A stretch of 64,000 nt of DNA from contig JAMXDE010000082.1 in the NCBI GenBank assembly GCA_026770025.1, positions 1 to 64,000 on the forward strand. Reading direction: 5' to 3'. The stretch comes from Craspedostauros australis (taxonomy: Eukaryota > Bacillariophyta > Bacillariophyceae > Mastogloiales > Achnanthaceae). The stretch's first letter is position 1. The number at the start of each line of letters is the position of its first letter. A program made the translations under genes and the position numbers. Shown one piece after another: positions 46,501 to 56,980 of this stretch. The notes under the pieces were generated by a model. That model saw only the letters and a program-made list of their open reading frames with translations, searched no databases and had not been told where the DNA came from.

Positions 46501-48933
46501 TCCCGCAACCTGCGTGTCGACTTTCCCCTGGCCGACGTTGGGGAGGAAGACGGCTCGGACACGAACCCACCTGATGATGGGGAGCTTGACGACGACGTCC
46601 CAGTGCCTGATGGAATGCAACCAGTTGTCCATTCCCTCGGAGACGCCGTTCTTTTCGCTTCTGCGGAGTCCAATCCTGGAACGGCGGACATGGCAAGAGT
46701 CTCCATCCCTCGATTCACACCAGAGGATCTCATCGGCAAGACCTTCCTCTACGACCGCGACGGACAGAGAGTCAAGGCCGAAGTCATCCAACGCGTCAAC
46801 GATGCAGATGCTGCGAACCACCAACGAATCAAGATGTTGCTCGCCTTCGACGATGGAGCCAGCAACGAACTCATCTCCTACGTCCAGCTGTCCGACATCA
46901 TCGAACAGCAGCTCGAACGCAACGAAGACAACGAAGACGGAGTATGGGGATTCCAAGGCATCATCGGCCACGAAGGACCTCTCGCTCCGAACGCCAAGAC
47001 CTACAAGGGGTCCCGATACAATGTTATTGTACAATGGGATGACGGATCAACAACATCCGAACCACTCTCCACCATGTTGCAAGATGATCCTGTATCATGT
47101 GCGGCATACGGCCGGAAGAACGGATTGCTCGATCAGCCTGGATGGAAACGGCTGAAGAAGCTCTCTGACCGACAGGCTCGAATGGAGCGCAAGACCTCCA
47201 TCAACAAGGCCAAGAAACACACCAACGCACCCATCTACCAGTTCGGTGTTCAGGTACCACGCAATCACCAAGAAGCTGTGCGCCTCGACAAACGCAACGG
47301 CAACACGCTCTGGGCGGATGCTGAACGTACCAAGATGGAACAGCTCTTCGGATATGAGACATTCCGATCGCTCGGCAAGACCAAGACCGTTCCAGACGGA
47401 TACCAACAGATCCGGCTGCAATGGGTCTACGCGGTAAAGCACGACCTCCGACACCGAGCACGATGTGTGGCAGGTGGCCACCTGACGGATCCATGCAAGG
47501 ACTCCTCCTACGCCGGAGTTGTCAGCTTGCAGTCACTCCGAATCGCCCTACTCGCTGGCGAACTGAACGGACTCAAGACCATGGTCGGCGACATTGGAAA
47601 CGCCTACCTGGAGGCATACACGAAGGAGAAGATCTGCTTCGTAGCCGGCGACGAGTTCGGGGAGCACGCAGGCCATATGCTCACGATTGTCAAGGCGCTC
47701 TACGGCCTCCGGACATCCGGAGCTCGCTTCCACGAAGCGCTGGCAGATACCCTCCGAGACATGGGCTTCCAGCAGTGCAGGTCTGACCCTGATGTATGGA
47801 TGCGTGATGCAGGTCCGCACTGGGAATACGTATGTGTATACGTGGACGATCTCATGGCGGTCATGTCTGACCCACGCTCCTTCTTCGACACTCTCACTTC
47901 ACAGTATGGCTACAAGCCCAAGGGTGTCGGCCCCATCTCCTACCATCTAGGAGCAGACTTCGGAAGAGACAGCGACGGCACAATGAAAATCAGCGCGCGT
48001 TCCTACATCAAACGCATGCTCACGAACTACGAACAGATGTTTGACGGACCACCCAACAAGACCAGCTGCCCCATGGACAAGGACGACAGTCCTGAGCTCG
48101 ATACGACACCCGAGCTCGGGGAGATCGATCGAACCAAGTACATGTCGTTGATCGGAGCACTCCAATGGTGTGTGTCTCTGGGAAGGATTGACATACATGT
48201 GGCAGTCATGACTCTCTCCCGTTTCCGTGCATCACCAAGAGCAGGACATATGGACAGGGTAAAACGCATCTACGGGTACCTTCGAAAATACCCAGACGCC
48301 TCCATCCGCTTCCGAACCGGAATCCCCAACCATGAAGAACACTACGACATCCCGCAGCACGAATGGATGTACTCTGTGTACGGACCCAACCGAGAGGAGC
48401 TTCCAGCGGATGCTCCAACAGCCAAAGGCAAACCTGTACGTACCACGACTTTCGTTGATGCAAATCTCATGCACTGCAAGGTGACTGGGAAATCAGCAAC
48501 CGGTATCGTGCATCTCATAAACCAAACACCCATCGAATGGTTCTCGAAGCGACAGTCCACCGTGGAGACGGCCACCTACGGGTCAGAATTCGTGGCAGCA
48601 CGATTGGCAACAGAACAGATCCTGTCCATCCGCCTGATGCTGTGCGAAATGGGAATACCTGTGGACGGCCCAAGCTGGCTCTTTGGTGACAACCAGAGCG
48701 TAGTCACATCCTCCACCATTCCAACCAGTGTACTATCCAAGAGACACAACGCACTGGCCTACCACCGAGTCCGATCGGCCATCGCCGCTGGGACGATGTA
48801 CTTCATCAAGATCAAGGGAAACCAGAACATCGCCGACATCCTCACGAAATTCCTTCCACGTTCGGTTTTCTGGGACCTCATCCAACCACTTTTGTTCTGG
48901 AAGGGTAACACCGATCCCAACCACAACAAGTGA
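43543..48933 (+). CDS. Gag-Pol polyprotein of Copia family 2 (intact)
   Basis: A single 1796-residue frame from ATG 43543 to TGA 48931-48933. Gag occupies about 1-500 and has no CCHC knuckle, only a basic Asn/Lys/Thr-rich tail (about 365-460). Protease has D512 in LIDSGANGG. Integrase has D760 (VAMDTLFSD), D824 (MSDNAK) and E859 (NAAERR), a DD(34)E core; the upstream HHCC zinc finger seen in family 1 is not evident. RT has WVYAVKHDL, DIGNAYLEA and YVDD at 1433-1436. RNase H has D1639 (TFVDANLMH), E1675 (TVETATYGSEF) and a later FGDNQS. It ends NIADILTKFLPR. All catalytic residues are present, so the element may be active. Gag and Pol share one frame, so the Gag:Pol ratio must be set by processing or another mechanism. 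Confidence 0.94.
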   Translation: MTEPTDPITILNHVLKAVGISDDSDHRRVIIDAAVENVDDLTFLTKEDLDGLHRDITPTSGDPYSCRLTALHIRKILALPMWYDVQAGDGDSVWLGLNAARLQSFMRTELKKHMDASMPTPEPTMSSMVTPPPPPEPVSDGAAAFDKGIKRNLSDYPILKSDDQFMIFDRRLRATAAAHGVKNVVDPEYLPTQDEAELFDKQRTFLFYVLTHCLRTTKSRNCLQAYADDENGHGVYTMLREEYATGVAAANKAQLIQEEIRNLKLNHSWNSSREAFVNSWLSKINDLEEIQDAPVSEDWKLQWLKEAITPDADLFRSLDDADALQSNLALATGKTDFRLDFDAFLGVVRRSAQRNDLRVPRNKTKRRVNNTSKDASNNENKTNQSKIKSTNKRIPDNEWKQMTWDQKKAHMQSKGTWDPKYTRDASNTQANKTSTTGNGDGGQAKSTSTSGSAGSDDLPGDAIKRMLANATTNTNTSHEVIIQGKVYRAVQATVLQYSFNKTDVAKSGSLIDSGANGGLAGDDVTIISRTNHTADISGIGDTAIVNLDIGTVAGLVMSTEGPIIAKFHQYALYGKGKTIHSTNQLGAFGLDVNERPRELPGGRQTIIVPDGHVIPLSIRQGLSYMDMRPPTRKEIDTYPHVDFTADEDWDPSTLDHEFTLLDRISDGAPDDGVHSPNSIEVFTSETGAPSQGAITRAKPTIDYEALRPYFGWIPARRVQDTLKCTSQWYRTSELFTMRKHFKTRFPAANVDRLHETVAMDTLFSDTPAHDDGVPGHGGSTMMQVYLAVDSRFTAGFPMTSEKQVASTLQDFIRRHGAPDLLMSDNAKSEIGFKVQDILQQYSIADHQSEPEHQHQNAAERRIQDIKRMTNGIMDRTGTPARFWLICTMYVIVLFNHLAQRTAGNVTPMQAAYGHRPDVSKFLAYRWWQPVYYRVEKPGFPSQSKERKGRWAGPCLHKGDELTFWVLDDDTQQLLPRSSIRAADEHGSRNLRVDFPLADVGEEDGSDTNPPDDGELDDDVPVPDGMQPVVHSLGDAVLFASAESNPGTADMARVSIPRFTPEDLIGKTFLYDRDGQRVKAEVIQRVNDADAANHQRIKMLLAFDDGASNELISYVQLSDIIEQQLERNEDNEDGVWGFQGIIGHEGPLAPNAKTYKGSRYNVIVQWDDGSTTSEPLSTMLQDDPVSCAAYGRKNGLLDQPGWKRLKKLSDRQARMERKTSINKAKKHTNAPIYQFGVQVPRNHQEAVRLDKRNGNTLWADAERTKMEQLFGYETFRSLGKTKTVPDGYQQIRLQWVYAVKHDLRHRARCVAGGHLTDPCKDSSYAGVVSLQSLRIALLAGELNGLKTMVGDIGNAYLEAYTKEKICFVAGDEFGEHAGHMLTIVKALYGLRTSGARFHEALADTLRDMGFQQCRSDPDVWMRDAGPHWEYVCVYVDDLMAVMSDPRSFFDTLTSQYGYKPKGVGPISYHLGADFGRDSDGTMKISARSYIKRMLTNYEQMFDGPPNKTSCPMDKDDSPELDTTPELGEIDRTKYMSLIGALQWCVSLGRIDIHVAVMTLSRFRASPRAGHMDRVKRIYGYLRKYPDASIRFRTGIPNHEEHYDIPQHEWMYSVYGPNREELPADAPTAKGKPVRTTTFVDANLMHCKVTGKSATGIVHLINQTPIEWFSKRQSTVETATYGSEFVAARLATEQILSIRLMLCEMGIPVDGPSWLFGDNQSVVTSSTIPTSVLSKRHNALAYHRVRSAIAAGTMYFIKIKGNQNIADILTKFLPRSVFWDLIQPLLFWKGNTDPNHNK

Positions 48934-48958
48934 CTGCGAAAAGATACGTTTCGGGGAG

Positions 48959-49486
48959 TATTAGCACAACGCTTTATTCACCTGATTCGTTTTCTGATTA
49001 GTCTGTCCTGGTATGTGCTGAAACGATGCTTTCCTCAGACACATGATTTTCGGCATAAGGGACACACTAGAGAGAACATCAGAGATTCGGTCTGGCCACC
49101 ACCCGGCAAACATGTGATGTCCAATTCGACCTGATGTACTTCCCAACTAAACCTGAAATGACAACACACCCGACGACCTCAAGCATCATCAATGGAATGT
49201 GGAATCGACAGAGCCATGGAACGGTGATGAGTGACGTTGACACAGAAGACATCATCGCCACATCATGGGTCATCTCCACATCAGAACAAGATCGCAGAGG
49301 TGCAATGACCGAGAGCTGACCTTGAAGACAGCAACACGAGATACAACTCAATGAAGATAACATAGAACCAGAAGTCACTCAACCCAAACAGTGTCTTCAC
49401 TCAACAGCTTGTCACCCTCGTCCTGAAAGACTTGATCTCTCTTGAAGGACTCGTGTGATTTCGCTGTGTACAATACCGAGATAACA
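48959..49486 (+). repeat. 3' LTR of Copia family 2
   Basis: 528 bases, direct repeat of 42815-43340. Differences seen include an extra GA near 49072, and single changes near 49136 and 49324. Confidence 0.92.
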
Positions 49487-50193
49487 ACATACATGATGAC
49501 ATCAGTGACAATCGTCAATTGGTGTCACATGACATCCCTTTGGTTGCTCTCCTGCTTGCACACTGTCTCTTGTTCTATGTTATTGCTCAGCTTGATCCCA
49601 ATCGTGCACCAAATCCAGATCAAGAGCCACCTACACAGTCAAGTCAGATGTCATCGCAACATTCACAAGCTTCATCAAGTGATCATTCAGAGCATCGTTC
49701 GACACAGTGATGAGGACACAAGTGTTGGAAATCTTCCAGGGTATTGCAAACATATGCTTTGGTTGCATCAAGCTTGACCAAAGCGCAATTGGCAAGGTGC
49801 ATGGCTTTTTCTTTGCTCGTCGGCTCACCAGCTGCCCCATGGCTGGTCCGAACAATCGGGTGAATGGTTGCGTACCGCAAGGACCCAACAATGCAATTAT
49901 GATGAAAGTGTCAATAGTGACTCCGACTGAGGTTCAATGCTGTTGATATTCCAAGCTCCTCACCCACTCACAGCCACATCCATCCTGTCTCACTATCCAC
50001 AACCAAACCAAATCATGAAGTGCAAGCTATCCATTGCATGATGAAGTGAATCACCTGCATCACCTTCTATACCGCATGCACACTTGCCATCGTCTTTTCT
50101 CTGCATGTGTGTGGAAGTGTTGAGACAATGAGTGACTTGGAATGTGCGACACAGCAGTGGACTGATCGCCATTTCCACTGTGAGCTGTCACCA
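49487..50193. other. Intergenic, no gene recognised
   Basis: Short frames on both strands without motifs. It was tested as the missing C-terminus of the transposase-like gene, but the rejoined frame meets a TGA within a few codons. Confidence 0.4.
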
Positions 50194-50576
50194 TCACTCC
50201 AATGAATCGACTTGCCCAGTACCCTTGTCTTCATCCATAACCTTGTACAACTCCATCATGGGCATTGCAATGCACTCATCATCAAATCTGCGGTTCATTG
50301 TTCCACCATGAAAGAGGGCATGGATGTCTCCCATCAGCTGAGGCTTCCAAAACAACTTGCTGAAATCTCCATGGGTAAACAACGAATATGTGTCTTCAGT
50401 GACCATCCTCATTGGCACTTGCCATGTGCACATGTGTAATGAAGCAGAGTGCAGCCCTGGCTGCTTGTTGCCTTGTTGATATCACCTCTTTCATTTTGCT
50501 TCTTTCATTTCTTCATTGCTGTCAGATCACCAGTGCTGGAAGCAGCAAAGAGTTGCTTGTTTGAGACATCTGGCAT
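50194..50576 (-). pseudogene. Internally deleted ankyrin-BTB copy
   Basis: The minus strand starts at 50576 with MPDVSNKQLFAASSTGDLTAMKK, matching the first residues of the gene at 22428. Then, in another frame, 50433-50194 gives FTHGDFSKLFWKPQLMGDIHAL and MPMMELYKVMDEDKGTGQVDS, matching the last 60 residues of that gene. All ankyrin repeats and the BTB core are missing: only about 70-130 bases separate the two ends. Divergence from the intact gene is substantial, so this is not a very recent copy. It is either a deletion pseudogene or a short gene with an unusual intron. The first is simpler. Confidence 0.72.
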
Positions 50577-51358
50577 GTTGAGATGGTGGTCGATAGCTGT
50601 GGAGAGGTTGCTGGACGGGTGTTGGATGATTGGATGATTGTTTGAATGGTTGGATGGTTGGATGGTTGTATGTTGTATGGTATCACATGGTGCCTCTTGG
50701 CATGGTATGAGCATGGACTCATGCCATTCACGGCTCATCGAGGAGGACCGTCAACATGGAATGCAAATCCTCGTCGTGTCCAGGTCTGAGTTGTGCGGAG
50801 TGTTGGGTACGAACAAAACGAGACGAGACGAAGTGGAATAGAGGAAGAGGTACTGATCTGGACATGTTGAGACAAGGGTATCCATGACTGGTGGGACCAC
50901 CAAAGTCGACGCAACGTGGGTGTGATGGGTGTGGAAGAACAAGGAATGAGAACCATCCTTCGTTGACAACACACTAGTCACAGTCAAGCTAGAAGTATGC
51001 GAACAAATCGGAATCCAAACACGGAAATGGCCAACACGAAGATCTATCACAAACACGCACATCTCTGGCAGAACACAACATCGACATGGGCATCGGCATC
51101 GACACAAACACAAACAGCACCAACATTGACATCAACATCGACATCAACATCAACAGATCCGCACACCACAAACCATTTACATTGATTCTATTTGGACCTG
51201 TCACCAAGTCCAAACCATTCCTACTGGCATCGTATTGCCCCAAACACGATCAACCACGGATGACAGGCAGACGATTGAAGCGTACCAACAATTCTTGACA
51301 TCACCGAAAACAACTAACTGTTGATGTTGATGTCACACAGAACAACTACTCAACGACT
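50577..51358. other. Intergenic, with an ACATCR microsatellite
   Basis: No gene. A hexamer-like run of AACATCGACATC words lies at about 51080-51165. A TGGATGGTTGGATGG tract lies at 50640-50670 near the start of the deleted ankyrin copy. Confidence 0.45.
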
Positions 51359-51458
51359 ATGGCAATACGTGTCCTCGTTCTGTGGAAGAGATCATTGTTG
51401 TACTTGTGTAGAATTACGTGCATTGATGGAGGCGTCAGCCAATGTGTCATAGTCGTAC
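51359..51458 (-). repeat. Dispersed block, inverted partner of 37973-38068
   Basis: GGCAATACGTGTCCTCGTTCTG through AGATCATTGTTGTACTTG to GCGTCAGCCAATGTGTCATA. Its right neighbour (51455-51480) also occurs inverted at 33957-33980. Confidence 0.72.
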
Positions 51459-51474
51459 GCATACATGACCAGTA

Positions 51475-52030
51475 AAGCAATGCATGGGTGAAACAAGCAG
51501 CCACGCACAACGCCACATGCCGAAAAGGATGGATGAAGGCGACCATGGCAAGAGACGGAGATGGAGATGATGTTGATGATGATGACGAATGGGAAGTGGT
51601 GATGAGGAGCGACTGCAAACGCATCGCATCGATCGGCGACATCAGAAAGGAAGATATCAAGGCAATTGTATGTAAACAATCACATGAACAATCGCAGCAC
51701 CAACAACGGTGCCATCAACAGTGGTGAGAAACGCCATGCTTCTGTGATAAACCCCGGATTCAAGTGATCAGCAGCAATGCCCATTCTGGATGTGCCGTCG
51801 GCAGCTGAGATTCAATGCCTGCTGGACGAGTGCATTCATGAGACCGGATGCAGCAACTTCTTTGGGGCCTAGAGCACCAGCTGTTCGGAGATACTCCTTC
51901 TATTACGCCACCACTACGCACATCATTGCCACCAACGCCCGCTCATGCTGAAGCGATGCATCACAGCCACAACTGCAAACGATGAGATGGAGGCACCATG
52001 TCATCAGATCCACAAGTTGGGGAAATCAGC
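51475..52030 (+). repeat. Inverted duplicate of 24.9-25.5 kb (decayed hypothetical gene)
   Basis: The plus strand reads MKQAATHNATCRKGWMKATM, a run of Asp near DDVDDDDEWEV and RIASIGDIRKEDIKAI (51488-51670). Further on, in another frame, it reads DVPSAAEIQCLLDECIHETG before a TAG near 51871. Both conserved patches match the minus strand of 24.9-25.5 kb. Conservation at protein level in two copies suggests a once-coding sequence. No domain recognised. Confidence 0.6.
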
Positions 52031-53390
52031 TGCTCTGGAATCACCATCCACACAAAGATGCACACATCCAAGGAGCACAACATGCAGGTCTTTGGAGACA
52101 GAGGGAAGAAGGGAGAGGCATTGCCACCTCCGCCAACAAGTGAATTGTGAGATGATTGACACTTTCTGGTTCACAGTCGCATCTGCAGGAGGCTGATTCA
52201 TGCGCCATCGCAGCCAACAAAGAGAGTTGCCGGTATGGATCACGGTTTTCAGCAGATCGATGCCCAATCCACAGGAGCCAACAAACATGACGAATGTGCA
52301 AGCGTAGGAGAAAACATCGCAAAGGAGGAAGGTTGTGGGTTCTGAGGTTGTAGGAAGGCCCAAAGCAGCCATCCAACCAACAAGGAGGAAGGTGCCAAAC
52401 CATACAAAGTAGATGGAATCGGCTGTCCGGACGGAATGTCGGCATGATGAGTCGACGACTAGAGTAGACCGTGCAGAGAGGGGCAGAGAAACTGTGTCTT
52501 TTCGTGATACTGATGACGTCTACAAGCTATTCGTCCATGACCATTCCTCTCAAAGTGATCCCCGGCTCCATCAATTGCCTACTTTTGTGGATGGATGCAA
52601 CTCTCTCCACATAGAGAGGAAGTTCCTTGTGAGTGGGTGCGGTCTGCTAAAGACAGATAGCGATGCGACACTCACGATGCGGACACGGAAAACTCGGTTG
52701 TTGGTGTGGTCTCTTCGTCCGTATCGTCCGTATCCTTCTTCTCTTGGACAACAACTACTTCTGCTTCCACTGGCGCCGATGTGCTTCTCTTTTCGATTGT
52801 GGGCGTCATGGTCATGGTCATCACCATCACCATTGCCATTGCCTTCGCTGCCTCTCTCTCTGCTGTCATCGTTGAGAACGCAATCTGCATCGTGTCGATC
52901 TTTCCTCCTTGTTGACGACGCGTCGATCTTTATGACCCCATTCAGGATACGATAGTACACAAATGCGGATTTTTAATATTTTTACTTAAATCATCCTATT
53001 ATGTTGTAGATAGTGTATGGGTTAAGTTACAAGCTTCTGGGCCTTGTAGTTAAAAAGTTTATATTTTTCGCATTAGTTTACTACTAGACACGTGAGGCAT
53101 GCGAACGTAAAGGGGCAACTTGGATTCGAAATTCTCAGTCGTGCTTCGACCAATGTCCAGTCGTGTCCTTCATCGACACACTCACATTTCGCGTGGGTGA
53201 GGCGGGTTGTTGCGAAACAATGTCGAGGATTGGGCAGTGGCAGTAGGCATGCTGAAGTTGCTGCTTTATCTGGGCTATGGATCAGTTGTCGAGATCCAGA
53301 TATCAGCACAAAATCGAATAGTGCTATGTACGTTACTCCCGTAGCCCCCACTATCTATAAATTTCACTGGTGTTCGGTTCAGCAATCGCA
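52031..53390. other. Intergenic, no gene recognised
   Basis: Frames on both strands are short and unrelated to anything else here. An ATGGTCATGGTCATCACC tract near 52807 produces His- or Met/Thr-rich open frames that look like simple-sequence artefacts. Confidence 0.4.
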
Positions 53391-53461
53391 TCGCCTGTAG
53401 CTCAACGGTAGAGCACCAGTAATTCTAACTGAGGTTCCGGGTTCGAATCCCGGCATGGTAC
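53391..53461 (+). tRNA. tRNA-like sequence with degenerate acceptor stem
   Basis: A 71-base stretch with a clear A box (TAGCTCAACGGTAGAGC), a four-pair D stem, an anticodon arm CCAGT-AATTCTA-ACTGA with four pairs, and a perfect five-pair T stem around TTCGAAT (B box GGTTCGAATCC). The acceptor arms TCGCCTG and CATGGTA pair at only about four of seven positions and the base at position 33 is A rather than T. The anticodon is therefore uncertain (TTC or TCT by alternative alignment). It may be a pseudo-tRNA, an organelle-derived insert or a SINE head. Confidence 0.5.
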
Positions 53462-54451
53462 TTTGCTTTTGCTCACCCCTTTGTGATTTTTCGATAGTGC
53501 TCTAATACCAGAGTTGTGGGTTGGTGTGTAATCCAAAGCCTGACCTCCACCAAGACTGTCACACTGCTTTGTTCTCGGTTCTGCCACCGTTCATGGCCCA
53601 ACAGGTTGAGCTTCGTCCATGTCCCATTCAGCACACATTGCCTTCCCTCCATGTACCCACTCAATTGTACAGCCTCGTCCTTGCTTCAGGTCTATTCCCT
53701 GCCTGTGTGCTTGGACCTCCTCTCTGCTGGTTGTCGCAAACAGTCATTGTTGGCTTCTGGCTGTTGTTCATCTGCTCTCCTCTCAATTTCTTGTTTCAGT
53801 GCCAGTGAACCTGCAAGCACTCACATCACAACACCAGAAACAACAATTAAAACCACTGCTGCCACCAGTCTCTTTCCACACCATGCCAACGGCTCAGTAG
53901 ATGGCCATGGCGTCCCATCTGCATGAGAGCAAAGCAGGTTCAGCAGGACTTTGTATTTACAAACAAACCTAAGTGTTCAATAACATATATTTTACATACC
54001 AAAGGATTAGTCACTGTGCTCCATTGCACTATACATATAGCTCATGGATTAAGCTGATTAGTGTGTGCCCAGCCTGCGCCGTAAACTTTTTTATGCCACC
54101 CGCTTTTATCTCGTGTAGGGCACGAGGCAGAACGGCTATCAAGTCAATATGTATGCACGCTCAGAGGATCACGACGGCCTCCACCTATCCTGCTCTCCAC
54201 TCTTCGTGGCTCTCTGGTAATATGTAAGGTGTATGTATTTGTGTACTCACACAGGGAAATCCAGGGACAGCCTCATTCACGATGGCCAGCTACTGCCATC
54301 GGCGGAGCCAAGTTCGGACTTCAACAGGAACTTTATTGCCTGGTATCTGCAGCACTCGGTGCACTTGTCCAAACCATATTGCGACCGTTCCCATATCTGT
54401 GGCTCCTTTGCCTGACAGCTGTAGTCGGGCCCACATAGCCATACTTGCCCC
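53462..54451. other. Intergenic, no gene recognised
   Basis: A plus-strand frame (53516-53926) is Cys/Ser/Leu-rich and matches no family I know. Confidence 0.35.
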
Positions 54452-56145
54452 TCATAGTTGCGCTGCGTCTTGCAGGGTTGAGCTGTAGTCTCGCAACACC
54501 TGCCTCATGTGAGCCTCTGGCCCCTCATCAGTGCGATGCATTGCCTGATTGCATTGGTGCCAATGCTTCCATGCCACCTTCCAGAGCTTGCGCACGATCC
54601 GTGCCGCCCACCTTGCTGTGGACAGCCTGCAACCGATTTGCACGTAGTACTGCTCCTGTAACTCGGTCCATGACCCCACGATCACGCCCATGACCAGCCA
54701 ATCCCATCCTGCCTCCTGTTGATTGTCCATCAGCTTTGCCTCAGCCCAGTTTGCGCATATGCGTCCAACAGGTCCCAGCTCTCTCAACACTTGCTTGACA
54801 TTGCTCAACCGTATTTTTGCAATGGCAGGATGAGTCGGCATCTTCCACATCGTGATCCTCAGCCGTTTCCGCTGCACTTTCCAAAATGCCATCGATTCCA
54901 GTGAGCAGCAGACCCAGAGGCGGCCATGAGTTTCCATCTTGCCGCACCTGGGGCAGCTGTCACTCGTCCTTGCCTTCTACCAAACCATCTGCATTCCCAC
55001 AGCCACCACATCTCCAATGACACTGGCATACATGATGCTCGACCTGCGAACGCCTTGTCTTGCAATGTGCCATGATCACGTCCCTGTGTTCTGGTGAGAG
55101 CTTCACGCATCGTTCTCTTCGAGCATTCGTCATCGCTGTACTACGATCCGGTCCGTAATGACATTCATATGCTCCCACACATCAAGTTCGTCAGGCTTCT
55201 TGTGCTCGTCCTGATGCCCACGCACGTGTCATCCCACAAACGTTGTACTCAGCTGGCTTCGGACCCTCGTGGCAGCCACCATCATGTCGTGACCAGGACT
55301 CGCCAGATCCGGTTCATGTACCCACTCCAGCACCTTCAGGGCTTACAGGTTGTCACAGCTTCAGCGCCCCCGTCCGTCTTGTATTCCAAACCTCTCCTTC
55401 ATTTCCCAAACCTTCATTGGCGCACCGTAGATTCCCGCCAACTCCGCTCGCTGGGACGATGTCAGGCCCTCCCTCCGCGGAGCCTCAAAGGTTCCAAACA
55501 CCATCACCTCCAGAGTCTCATCAGTGGCCATCGCCCATGCCGCCATTCCCTTGCCATTTCTGGCAGACCCGTCACTTCTGCCAACCGCCGTCTCTTCTCG
55601 TACACTCTGGGCCATATCTCTCCAGTCGACTTCACATCTGATGTGTTTCCCAGCCCATGACTTGGCCTTGCCAAGATCTCCCCAGACATTCTCCATCCCC
55701 TGGGTATCTGCCACCATGGTATCATCCCATTCACCAACTGTCAGCATCAGTATGCCATCTCCTTGCTTGTAGCCATCCACGGGGACCCTTCTCCATTTCC
55801 CACCACTCCTGGCACTTGCCAAAACAGCTTCCTTCTTGACTTCATTGGAACCTCCCTCCATTCCATCCATCCATCGCCGTGGACCTGAAGCCTCCCAGTT
55901 TGCTCATTCTACCTCATGGAGGTCGCACTGCCTGCACTGCTCCACTTGCCCAGCCGTAAACGATCCTGAAGCACGCTATTCCAACCCAGCATCTCCTTGA
56001 GCTTGGACCTCCATGTTGCCCAATACGCTTGCTTGAGCCGCCCAACTCTAGGCACGTTCACTTCACTGGCTTCCACCATCGCTCCATCATCTTCAAGGAC
56101 TGCCTTCAGAATGCCTGTTCCGTCCGCCATAACAATCTCAGACAT
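54452..56145 (-). pseudogene. LINE remnant: RT end, RNase H and C-terminal zinc finger
   Basis: Minus strand, in several frames. 56145-55909 holds VPRVGRLKQAYWATWRSKL, probably RT thumb. 55870-55361 is RNase H I, with RSDGSARNGKGMAAW (Asp) and SSQRAELAGIYG (Glu). Around 55100-54940 is a Cys-rich zinc region (CGGCGNAD, then CPRCGKMETHG). 54937-54452 is the Trp-rich C-terminus with VAWKHWHQCNQAMH, which parallels the other LINE scraps. RT catalytic motifs were not found, so the centre is lost. Confidence 0.7.
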
Positions 56146-56236
56146 CCAGAACTACTTCATTGACCTTCCACACAGATTCAATTTTTACCTTTCCTCCCTG
56201 TTGCACAGCTCCGCAATGGCTTCCATTCTCAGGAAA

Positions 56237-56980
56237 TCACCCTGCCTCCTCGGTTGTATCAGATCCTCCACCATTCGCACTTCCAGCTGTGCTGCAGATG
56301 CTTATTTGGCCACACTTGCCCACCACGACTGTGGAACCACCATTGACCACTTGCTTCCTACCACCTGGAAGATTCGCATCATACCTGCACTTGTCGCCAT
56401 GGCCTGGTAGGATGCTCACAGGAGCCTCCACCATGCATCGCTTCATGAGCAACTTGATAGGCTTGCCGAGCGCCGTCCCTTTTTGACTGGTGTGCGTTGT
56501 GAACGAGTATGCATTTTTGTCGTCAAGCGTCAGCAGTCAAAATGACGATCCTTCCACCACTTCGAGTCCTTTGATCTCGACATCCGGAAATTCGTCTGCC
56601 ACCATCAACATCGATTCGATCTGGAGCACCACGTACTCCCCAGTCTCCTTGTCATACTGCACCTGATGCACCTTGGCTTGCTCAGTCAGAGTGAACCAGT
56701 TCGCGCTGGTGGCTCCCACTTCCCATGTGCACCTCGCTGCCAGGGTGTTTACGATCGCCTCTGCCCTCACCAGATGCTCTGGGAGCATGTATGCGTAGGC
56801 GATGTCGGTCTTGCCATTCCAGGGCACCTCCTGCTTGTCAACGTGGATAAATACCGGCCTCTTTGTGATCAGATGCACCTGATTGGCAAGGTTCGATCTC
56901 AGTGGTTCCTTGGATCCGTCGTGTCCAGCTCATCAAGGTCTTCGACCCCTCTGATTCGCACTTCCACCATCCTTCCCATT
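56237..56980 (-). pseudogene. LINE ORF1-like remnant
   Basis: Minus-strand frame 56878-56537 reads MHLITKRPVFIHVDKQEVPW, then AYMLPEHLVRAEAIVNTLAAR, NWFTLTEQAKVHQVQYDKET and VADEFPDVEI. The pattern of hydrophobic patches, a position like a conserved F/Y-x-P and a WD/YD-x-E turn resembles the C-terminus of a protein often encoded before the RT in diatom LINEs. This is recognition by pattern only. The upstream part is cut at 56980 by the Copia family 1 LTR. Confidence 0.4.

Larger units (their letters stand above)
42815..49486 (+). mobile_element. Copia family 2, full-length element
   Basis: 6.67 kb with near-identical LTRs (42815-43340 and 48959-49486), an intact Gag-Pol frame and a purine-rich tract before the 3' LTR (TTTCGGGGAG). 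By eye the LTRs differ by about three transitions and a 2-base indel, so insertion was recent. The LTR ends read TATTAG and GATAACA, without the usual 5' TG. The flanks (CACAC and ACATA) give no clear target duplication, although both copies agree on the boundary. Confidence 0.93.

Noticed and set aside
49487..49600. Continuation of the transposase-like gene beyond Copia family 2
   Set aside because: Joining 42814 to 49487 gives a TGA within a few codons and no recognisable peptide. Without a clear target duplication the junction cannot be placed.
52571..52960. Asp/His/Gly-rich minus-strand frame as a metal-binding protein
   Set aside because: The composition comes from a short ATGGTC/CACC simple repeat, and there is no second copy or ordered motif.
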